DNA of 56,265 bases from Salipiger bermudensis HTCC2601 (lineage in GTDB: Bacteria; Pseudomonadota; Alphaproteobacteria; Rhodobacterales; Rhodobacteraceae), in assembly GCF_000153725.1 (NCBI RefSeq), contig NZ_DS022277.1, forward strand, positions 577,050 through 633,314. Reading direction: 5' to 3'. Below the pieces are notes generated by a model. It was not told where the DNA came from. It saw only the letters and a program-made list of their open reading frames with translations, and searched no databases. Below are positions 50,305 to 56,265 of this stretch, in pieces. Position 1 is the stretch's first letter. Every line of letters starts with the position of its first letter. The translations under genes and the position numbers were made by a program.

Positions 50305-50330
50305 GGGGCGCCAATCTGGCGCCCCTTTTT
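50305..50330 (+). terminator. Rho-independent terminator of the small exported protein gene
   Basis: A perfect 8-bp stem (GGGGCGCC/GGCGCCCC), a 5-nt loop and five T residues lie 55 bp after the stop codon. Confidence 0.9.
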
Positions 50331-50359
50331 GCATGACCGGCGGCCCGTCCTCATTCTGG

Positions 50360-51904
50360 TCAGGCGAGGCTCGCGACGGCGCAGGCGATCAGGTCGACAT
50401 TGTCCTCGAGCAGGTCGCGCATGGTCTGCTTGTGCAGGATCTGCGCGCGGATCCCCAGATCCTCGATCGGCAGGCCGGCGCTCGCGCCGGTTCGGTAGGC
50501 GCGGCGCATCGAGATGTTGAGGTCGAACCCCGAGGGCAGGGGCTCGGGGCCGGAAATCCCGAGAAAGCGCGTGTAGTTCACCAGCACCGACCACGGCCAG
50601 ACATTGGCGCCGCCCGCGCCCGTGCTGGCGTCGATGCCGATGATCGGGCCGATTTCGTTGTCGGCAAAATCCGCCGAAAAGAAATCCGTGGTCGAGTAGC
50701 ACAGCGCGTCGATGATGATCGCGACCTTGCCCGGAAAGCGATAGGGCGGCACGTCGTCGTAGTAGGGCGCGATGGGAAAGGCCTGCGCCCAGACATTCGA
50801 GGTCGCGCTCTGCAGCTCTAGCGAGCGGCGCCATTCCTGAAAGGCCGGGGCAGCGGCAAGGCCCAGCGTCGTGGGCGTTGCGCGGAAGGCGATGGGGGCG
50901 GGGGTGAGCGGCTTTGCGGTCAGCATCCGGATCAGCCCCTGACCGGCGGGGATCTGGCCGCCGGGATTGCCGCGCAGGTCGATGACCAGCCGGTCCTGCG
51001 GCAGGTTTTCGAGGATGCCCGCGAGTTTCTTGAGGAACGCGCCCGGGTCGGGCACTTCGAAGCTGAAGATTCGCAGGTAGCCGCTGCGTCCGCTCGGCGT
51101 ATGCACGACGCCATAGCGCAGGATGCCGTCGGTGGTGAGCGCCTCGCGCGCCTTCTCGGGGGGCTTCTGCGCGATCGAGCGGAACTTGTTCGACAGCAGC
51201 GTCTGCTCATCGAGCCCGACGGTCAGCGCGGCGGCGGGAACGTCGCCCGCCTTCACGCTGCCGTGGCTCTGCGCCCCGGCGGCGGTGGAATAGAAACGCC
51301 ACGGCGTGGAGACGGCACGGGCGGTGCCGTCGGGGTCCACGTAGTTGATCGTCACCCAGTCTTCTCCGGGCATCAGCACATAGGCCAGCGGACGGATCGT
51401 CAGGTTCGCCATTGCCAGCCGCAGCGCCGCCGCCCAGTTCGAGCCCTGCGTCTCGCGCGCAAGCGCGTTGATGTGCAGGTGAATCGGGGTGCCGTTCCAA
51501 TGGGTGACGGTGGCGCCGACCGGGATCTCGTCATAGCCGAAGAGCTGCTTGGTGACGACGTAATGAGGCAGGTCGTCGTGGTAGACCCGCTCGATCACGA
51601 AGGGCACGTAGGCCACGAGCGCGGACCACGGCGGTGGCATGCGCAGCGTGGTGTGCCGATCCTTCAGCCCGTTGATGATGCGCAGCATGCGACGGGTAAA
51701 GTTGCCCTCGCGGCTGGCCCTGAGCGCGCGCAGCTGCGCGATCGGGTCGATGCCGAAGGCCGACATCTTCTGCGGCAGGTGGGTGTAGAGCTCCCGCATG
51801 CCGATCTCGAGCTGGTCGCAGAGCGCGTGGCGGGCCTCGGACGGAATGCCGGGGACCCGGCCGCGAAGGGATGAGAGCAGCGGGCTTTCGGTGTAGGAAA
51901 CCAT
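50360..51904 (-). CDS. S41-like peptidase in the RiPP cluster (cytoplasmic)
   Basis: 514 residues. The C-terminal half has the S41/CtpA-type fold: YLRIFSFEVPDPGAF, VIDLRGNPGGQ (about 307-317) and a candidate nucleophile S404 in LCYSTTDFFSADFADN. The general-base lysine expected in bacterial CtpA (FGKG) is absent; the equivalent stretch reads IDASTGAGGANV. There is no signal peptide, so it acts in the cytoplasm, unlike most S41 proteases. It is the last gene after ycaO and sagB genes with a 27-bp gap and AAGGAG ribosome site, and it is a candidate leader or maturation protease for the RiPP substrate. Confidence 0.72.
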   Translation of the reverse strand: MVSYTESPLLSSLRGRVPGIPSEARHALCDQLEIGMRELYTHLPQKMSAFGIDPIAQLRALRASREGNFTRRMLRIINGLKDRHTTLRMPPPWSALVAYVPFVIERVYHDDLPHYVVTKQLFGYDEIPVGATVTHWNGTPIHLHINALARETQGSNWAAALRLAMANLTIRPLAYVLMPGEDWVTINYVDPDGTARAVSTPWRFYSTAAGAQSHGSVKAGDVPAAALTVGLDEQTLLSNKFRSIAQKPPEKAREALTTDGILRYGVVHTPSGRSGYLRIFSFEVPDPGAFLKKLAGILENLPQDRLVIDLRGNPGGQIPAGQGLIRMLTAKPLTPAPIAFRATPTTLGLAAAPAFQEWRRSLELQSATSNVWAQAFPIAPYYDDVPPYRFPGKVAIIIDALCYSTTDFFSADFADNEIGPIIGIDASTGAGGANVWPWSVLVNYTRFLGISGPEPLPSGFDLNISMRRAYRTGASAGLPIEDLGIRAQILHKQTMRDLLEDNVDLIACAVASLA

Positions 51905-51931
51905 TGTCGTCTTCTCCTTCGTGGCAGGCTG

Positions 51932-53269
51932 TCAGAGCGGGCGGCCGATCATGAATTCCCCGATCGAGCCCTCGGTGGCGTAGTCGTGACCGGTCATCCG
52001 GGCGAAACGGTCGGCATTGCCGAGTCCCAGACCGCAGGCGCCGAGCCCCATTGCCGTCGCGACGAGGTACATGGTCTGGTAGATCGCCCCGACGTTCTTG
52101 AGCTGCGCGGCGTAGCACATCGCCGAGTACTTCCAGTTGAAGCCACCGAAGCGGCTGGCGATGGTGAAGAGGATCTGTGGCCGACCAAGCCCGGCGGTGG
52201 CGCTCACCGCCTCCTCGATCAGCATGGACATGTCCGCATCCGGCGGGCTGATCGGGCAAAGCGCGTGGGCCACGGGGTCGTAATGATAGAAGCCGCGCGG
52301 CAAGTCGGCGCAGGCCTCGACGGTGACATAGAGTTCCTGCTCGTAGATGCCGCCGCCATTGGGGTAGGGACGCGAAGCGACCTCGTAGTCGCCGCTCTTC
52401 ACGTGCGCGCGTACCCGCATGGTTCGGTAGAGGAATTCGCCCAGCTCCCACGCGGTGATCGGGGCAGGGCTGTAGGCGCGCACCGAGCGGCGGGTCTCCA
52501 TCGCCTCGAAGAGCGGCATGTCACGCGACAGCACCGTCGGGCGGTAGAGCGGGAGGACGCCGTTGTCGCGCCACGGGCTGTCGCGCAGGATCGGCGGCTG
52601 CGGGATCTCGTCGCGGAATTCCCATGTCGCGCCGACGCGGAAGCCCGAGCGTCCAAGCCGGCTGCGGCTGTGATAAACCAGCTCGTGGAAATCCCACATC
52701 CGGCGCTGGTCGTCGGTCTCGTCGGCGGTGCGGCCCTCGCCGTCGCAGGGCAGCAGGATGCCCGCGCAGGCGAGCAGGCCAAGAAATCCCGCGCCGCGAT
52801 TGCCGAGATCGCCCTTGTCGAGCGCCTCGGCGGGCGTTGTCGCGACCGAGAAGCGGCCCATCAGCGCCAAAGCCGCGGGGTCGTGGATCTGCACCATCGC
52901 CAACCCCAGCGCCGAGCGCGCCACCGCCTCGCCGCCCTCGCTCTGCACATATTGGAACTTCGACAACTTCCAGCGTTCGGCCTCGGCCAGTGGATCCTCC
53001 GGCCCCAGCGCAAAGCCCTCGGCGACCGGCAGCAGCGTCGCAACGTCCTCGCTGTCGCGGAAGGCCACGAGCCCGCCGCGGGCCAGTTGCTCGATGGCGG
53101 CGCGCTCGGGCGGTTTGGCAGCAGTGAGCGCCACGCCACCATTGGCGAGCCCCGAGTGCAGGGTGTGGCTGGCCCGGTCGCCCAGCAGGCCGGTGGCGGC
53201 CAGCGCCCGGGGCGCGTTGGCCTCGAACCCTTCTCGGCGCAGGACGGCGCGCATCCCGGGCCCGCTCAT
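51932..53269 (-). CDS. SagB-type FMN dehydrogenase (thiazole/oxazole-forming)
   Basis: 445 residues. The C-terminal nitroreductase-like domain starts at METRRSVRAYSP (257-268) with RPYPNGGGIYEQELY (300-314) and the WKYSAMCYAAQLKNVGAIYQ motif (379-398), where a Lys-Tyr pair is typical of azoline dehydrogenases. The N-terminal 250 residues resemble the extra domain of longer SagB proteins. It oxidises azoline rings to azoles with FMN. Its start overlaps the YcaO stop (ATGA). Confidence 0.86.
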   Translation of the reverse strand: MSGPGMRAVLRREGFEANAPRALAATGLLGDRASHTLHSGLANGGVALTAAKPPERAAIEQLARGGLVAFRDSEDVATLLPVAEGFALGPEDPLAEAERWKLSKFQYVQSEGGEAVARSALGLAMVQIHDPAALALMGRFSVATTPAEALDKGDLGNRGAGFLGLLACAGILLPCDGEGRTADETDDQRRMWDFHELVYHSRSRLGRSGFRVGATWEFRDEIPQPPILRDSPWRDNGVLPLYRPTVLSRDMPLFEAMETRRSVRAYSPAPITAWELGEFLYRTMRVRAHVKSGDYEVASRPYPNGGGIYEQELYVTVEACADLPRGFYHYDPVAHALCPISPPDADMSMLIEEAVSATAGLGRPQILFTIASRFGGFNWKYSAMCYAAQLKNVGAIYQTMYLVATAMGLGACGLGLGNADRFARMTGHDYATEGSIGEFMIGRPL

Positions 53270-55533
53270 ATGAACATCGCGACCGGGTTCAGGTCGTCCT
53301 CCGTCAGGGCCTTCTTGAGCCAGCCCATCTTGACCGGCACGTCATAAAGCCGCCCCGGCGCGTGCCGGGCCCAGAAGTGGCGCATTCCCGGCACGATCAC
53401 CTTGGCCACCGGCAGGCCAATATCGGGGCGCGACTGGTCGAGGATCAGCACCTCGTGCCCGAGCGCCTCGAACTGTCCGAAGACCTTGCGCACGTTGTCC
53501 GAGACCGAGCCCTCGGCCCCGAAGTCGAAATCCTCCGGCTTGCGTTTCTTCGCCCGCGACGGCTTGAGATAAGGCTGGTTCGCAAGCGTCGCTGTGCGCC
53601 ACCAGTCGAGCGAGTCCGGGTCGTCATAGGCATAGTGTGTGCTGCCATCGGCATTCACGCTCAGCACCGCCGGCATGAACTGGTTCATCTCGGTGAGGCA
53701 GCGCGACAGGGCGATGCGCGGGTCGAGATGGGCGCCGAACCCCATGACGATGTCCTCGGTCGGGCCCGAGATGCGCCGGTTGACCGCCGCCATGCAGGGA
53801 ATGCCCATGTCGTTGGTGAGGTCGAGCACCCAGAACTCGCGGTCGCAGGCGGCGTAGAAGGCTTTGAGCTCCTCGACATAAGGGTCGGCGAAGCTGTCGA
53901 GGTCGACGCCGGGGCGCGACAGTCGGTTTATCCACCAGATCGCCACGCCGTCGCGCTCGATCACTTCGAGCGCGCCCTGCAGCAGCGCGTCCTCGAGATT
54001 GCCGCCCGCCGCGGCGCCGTTGCTGTCGCCCCAGCAGTAGAAGGCGTTGTCGCCCTCGCTGACGTTGTAATAGGCCAGCGAGGTCGGGATCAGCCGCCGC
54101 CGCTCCTGCGTCCACGACCAGACCGGCGACCACGAGATGCGTGCGGTCTCATCAAAGGGCTGTGGCACCACCTGGAAGCGCGCGCCCTTGGCGTTCCACG
54201 CGTCGCGCTCGGCATACTGGCGCTCGCTGTAGAGCATCACGTCGCGCGGATCGATGGCCTCGTCTCCGAGCTCTTCGAGGCTTGCGTGGATGCACTCCTC
54301 CTCCTGTCGAAAGGTGCCGGAATAGCGCTCGAGCGCTTCGCAGAGCGCCGAGGTGCGGGCCTGCGCGTCGGTCTTGCCCTTGCCCGAGGAATTGGTGCGC
54401 AGCCCGTCCTTGAGAAAGAACAGATGGTCGTTCTTGAGCGCGAAGTTGTGGCCCGCCATGTAGGAGCGGATCGGGGTCGAGAATGAGGCCGGCACCGGGA
54501 ACACGCCCTTGATGACCCCAGTCAGCGGCGACACGAGATGCTGGTAGCGCTGGTAGGTGACCTCGGGCGCTTCGGGCCGGAAACCGTTCTCGTTGGCGAC
54601 GCGGCCGAGCCCCTCCGAGAGCACCACCGGCCGGCCCGCGACGCGGGCGCAGGCCGGGTCGCCGCACTCGGGGCATTGCGGACGGCGGGTCACGGCGTGG
54701 TGGCTCTGCTCGCCCGTGAGCGTGTCGATGGCCACGAGGCGCCCGTCCATCAACGGGCTCTCGGCGCGGGCCAGAAGCCGTGCCATCTGGAGAAGCGCCA
54801 GCGAGATGACCTGTGTCTCGCCCAGCGGCACCTCGGCGCGCGACGTGCTGAACGGGGCGTCCTGCCCGGTGCGGCGGCGGACGTAGGTCTCGACCTCGCG
54901 GTTGTGGCGCAGCCACGTGGCGAGGCAGGCCCAGCAGCCGCCCGAGTTGGGCCGGAAGATCGGCCCGGCCAGCGGCAGCAGGCCGCGCGGCTTGACCAGC
55001 ATCCACGGCGCGCCCGTGGATAGCATGTGGCGGTTTATCTCGGCCAGCGTGGGGTTCTCGTAGTCGTCGGTCAGGACCAGCGTGAAGGTGGCCAGGCGCT
55101 GCGGATCGGCCTGCAGCCCCAGCGAGGCCAACCCCTGAAGCGCGGCCTGTGCCGAGACCTCGCCAAGCGGCACCACGTGCACATTGCTGCGCGCCAAGAG
55201 CTCGGCGGTGGCCTGCGGCGTGAGGCCAAGTTCGGTCCAGAAGATCTGGAATCGTTGCCGGTCGTCGGGCTGGGCCTCTTCCACGTGGGCGTTGGCCAGC
55301 AGCACCTCGATGCCTTGCCCCACCGCGTCCGGGCCGAGCGCCGGAGCGAGGGTGGCGTGGATCTCGGGCCAGCCGCGCTGGCCGTCGAGCAGCGGCACGA
55401 GCTGCATCATGGTCTCGCCCTCGAGCACGTGCTTCTCGTTCTCGCTGAGCAGGTAGATGCCCTCGCCCGAGACCGGCACGACGACATATTTCGACTTGAT
55501 GACAGGACGTTGGATCGGGTGCATGGGAGTCAC
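53266..55533 (-). CDS. TOMM cyclodehydratase: E1-like/leader-binding domain fused to YcaO
   Basis: 755 residues. The N-terminal part has a leader-binding winged-helix-like region (YLLSENEKHVLEGETMMQLVPLLDG) and a ThiF/E1-like domain with a four-Cys zinc site (C200-x-x-C203, C287-x-x-C290). The C-terminal YcaO domain has ATP-binding SGKGKTDAQARTSALCEALER (383-403) and NGAAAGGNLEDALLQGALE with IERDG (505-529). It converts Cys, Ser or Thr of a precursor peptide to azolines using ATP. The C-terminus ends DLNPVAMFI and lacks the PxPxP tail of many azoline-forming YcaO proteins. The start is GTG 55533; ATG 55524 is an alternative. Confidence 0.88.
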   Translation of the reverse strand: MTPMHPIQRPVIKSKYVVVPVSGEGIYLLSENEKHVLEGETMMQLVPLLDGQRGWPEIHATLAPALGPDAVGQGIEVLLANAHVEEAQPDDRQRFQIFWTELGLTPQATAELLARSNVHVVPLGEVSAQAALQGLASLGLQADPQRLATFTLVLTDDYENPTLAEINRHMLSTGAPWMLVKPRGLLPLAGPIFRPNSGGCWACLATWLRHNREVETYVRRRTGQDAPFSTSRAEVPLGETQVISLALLQMARLLARAESPLMDGRLVAIDTLTGEQSHHAVTRRPQCPECGDPACARVAGRPVVLSEGLGRVANENGFRPEAPEVTYQRYQHLVSPLTGVIKGVFPVPASFSTPIRSYMAGHNFALKNDHLFFLKDGLRTNSSGKGKTDAQARTSALCEALERYSGTFRQEEECIHASLEELGDEAIDPRDVMLYSERQYAERDAWNAKGARFQVVPQPFDETARISWSPVWSWTQERRRLIPTSLAYYNVSEGDNAFYCWGDSNGAAAGGNLEDALLQGALEVIERDGVAIWWINRLSRPGVDLDSFADPYVEELKAFYAACDREFWVLDLTNDMGIPCMAAVNRRISGPTEDIVMGFGAHLDPRIALSRCLTEMNQFMPAVLSVNADGSTHYAYDDPDSLDWWRTATLANQPYLKPSRAKKRKPEDFDFGAEGSVSDNVRKVFGQFEALGHEVLILDQSRPDIGLPVAKVIVPGMRHFWARHAPGRLYDVPVKMGWLKKALTEDDLNPVAMFI

Positions 55534-55563
55534 TCGGCAGCGGATACAGGGATGTGGGAAGGC

Positions 55564-55588
55564 GCGCCCCTCGACAAGCGAGGGGCGC
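55564..55588 (-). other. Hairpin between precursor-like gene and ycaO
   Basis: A 10-bp perfect stem (GCGCCCCTCG/CGAGGGGCGC) with a 5-nt loop lies in the 99-bp gap. No T run follows on the minus strand. In RiPP operons such hairpins commonly protect the precursor mRNA or partly attenuate the downstream enzyme genes. Confidence 0.6.
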
Positions 55589-55632
55589 TGGGGGAGCGGC
55601 CTGCGCAGGGCGCGGACCGCTCCGAGGAGAGC

Positions 55633-56265
55633 TTAGCTCTTGGAGCCTGCGGTGCCCGCGGTGCCGACCGATCCGGCGGTGCCGCAGAAGGTGCCGACGG
55701 AGCCCGCGGTGGCGGCGCTGCCCCATGTGGCGCCCGACTGCGTCGAGCTGTCGGCGCCGAGCGGTGTCGAGGCCGCGCCTGCCGAGCCCACTGTGCCGCC
55801 GCAGGCGAAGGTGCCGGCGGTGCCGCAGAACGTGCCCGCGCTGCCGACGCTGCCGGCGGTGCCGACGGTGCCTCCGGCCTGGGTCGAGCTGTCGCCCATG
55901 CCGCTGCCGCCGAGCGGCGTCGAGGCGGCGCCCGCCGAGCCGACGCTGCCCACGGTGAAGGCGGATCCGGCGGTGCCGCAGACCGAGCCGAGGCATCCTC
56001 CCGTGCCGACGCTGCCGGCGGTGCCGCCGGCCTGGGTCGCGTCGCCGCTCTGTGCCGAGATCGGGCCGACGCTGCCGACCGAGCCGCAGGGCAGGCAGGG
56101 CGGCGGCGGAGGCATGGTCGCGACGGTGGCGCAGGGCGGAGGCGGCGGCGGGGGCGGTAGGGTTGCGACGGTCCCGCAGGGCGGAGGCGGCGGCAGCGTG
56201 GCGATCGTGCCGCACGGGAAGCATGGCGCGGGCCGCAGGCTCGCGATGGTGACCGAGGTGGCGGC
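55633..56265 (-). CDS. Putative RiPP/TOMM precursor or repetitive substrate protein (5' end outside window)
   Basis: The frame is open from the window edge to the stop at 55633, giving at least 210 residues. The visible N-terminal part has repeats of the form Cys-Gly-Thr-Ile/Val-Ala-Thr-Leu/Met followed by five to eight prolines and Cys. The rest is almost only Gly, Ser, Thr, Ala and Val with regular Cys, including two copies of VGSAGAASTPLG and copies of GTFCGTAG. Such Cys/Ser/Thr-rich composition next to YcaO and SagB genes is what a heterocyclised substrate needs. An internal ATG at 56115 exists but the repeats continue upstream. The leader, if any, is outside. It could also be a surface structural protein. 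Confidence 0.68.
   Translation of the reverse strand, partial: AATSVTIASLRPAPCFPCGTIATLPPPPPCGTVATLPPPPPPPPCATVATMPPPPPCLPCGSVGSVGPISAQSGDATQAGGTAGSVGTGGCLGSVCGTAGSAFTVGSVGSAGAASTPLGGSGMGDSSTQAGGTVGTAGSVGSAGTFCGTAGTFACGGTVGSAGAASTPLGADSSTQSGATWGSAATAGSVGTFCGTAGSVGTAGTAGSKS

Noticed and set aside
55027-56160. Long plus-strand ORF (377 codons) antisense to the RiPP substrate and YcaO genes
   Set aside because: Its product is Arg/Ala/Gly-rich without motifs and mirrors the codon bias of the minus-strand genes. The YcaO frame it overlaps has clear family motifs.

Overview
The window is about 56 kb of GC-rich DNA, dense with genes, from an alphaproteobacterium. It is most likely a marine or roseobacter-type member of Rhodobacteraceae. 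This is inferred from the seven-gene rhizobial/rhodobacterial glycerol ABC operon, two tripartite TRAP transporters with catabolic genes, a Tat/GMC/cytochrome c sugar dehydrogenase, EcfG-type promoter motifs and the codon bias. No rRNA, tRNA, CRISPR array, transposase or phage gene is visible.

Layout. (1) 0.6-4.5 kb (+): three-subunit membrane sugar or sugar-acid dehydrogenase (small Tat subunit, FAD GMC subunit, triheme cytochrome c). (2) 4.7-12.9 kb (-): complete glpDSTPQUV glycerol uptake and oxidation operon, with a repeat-containing gap at three of its junctions and GlpR-like sites upstream. (3) 13.3-21.1 kb: sugar-acid island with an IlvD/Edd dehydratase and DctPQM TRAP transporter (-), and a LacI regulator, 2-keto-3-deoxygalactonokinase and KDPGal aldolase (+). 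Together these form a DeLey-Doudoroff-type pathway. (4) 21.1-25.2 kb (-): a hydroxybenzoate-type flavin monooxygenase, then a ygiB/ygiC-like pair. (5) 25.3-33.6 kb: acyl-CoA island with CoA ligase, MaoC-like dehydratase and a second TRAP transporter (-), and an IclR regulator, thioesterase and family III CoA-transferase (+). (6) 33.7-38.7 kb: envelope glycan genes comprising an acyltransferase, a GT39-like glycosyltransferase, a HAD-UbiA fusion and an SMR-like flippase. (7) 39.0-44.6 kb: stress genes, with a frameshifted treZ, treY and two short-chain dehydrogenases. GGAAC-N17-CGTT promoter motifs lie ahead of both transcription units. (8) 44.8-49.4 kb: a photolyase-like FAD protein coupled to an ABC1/UbiB kinase-like gene, and a hybrid histidine kinase. 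(9) 50.0-56.3 kb: a small exported protein, then a RiPP/TOMM locus (-) with a low-complexity precursor-like ORF, YcaO cyclodehydratase, SagB-type dehydrogenase and an S41-like cytoplasmic protease.

The most novel part is the RiPP locus at the right edge. Its putative substrate is very long (at least 210 residues, with the 5' end outside the window). It is built of proline-run/Cys repeats followed by Gly/Ser/Thr/Cys repeats, and the next genes encode enzymes of the azol(in)e-forming type. Other points of interest are the HAD-UbiA/flippase/glycosyltransferase group, the photolyase FAD domain with a C-terminal alpha/beta-like segment, the treZ frameshift in a G run, and repeat insertions within the glp operon.
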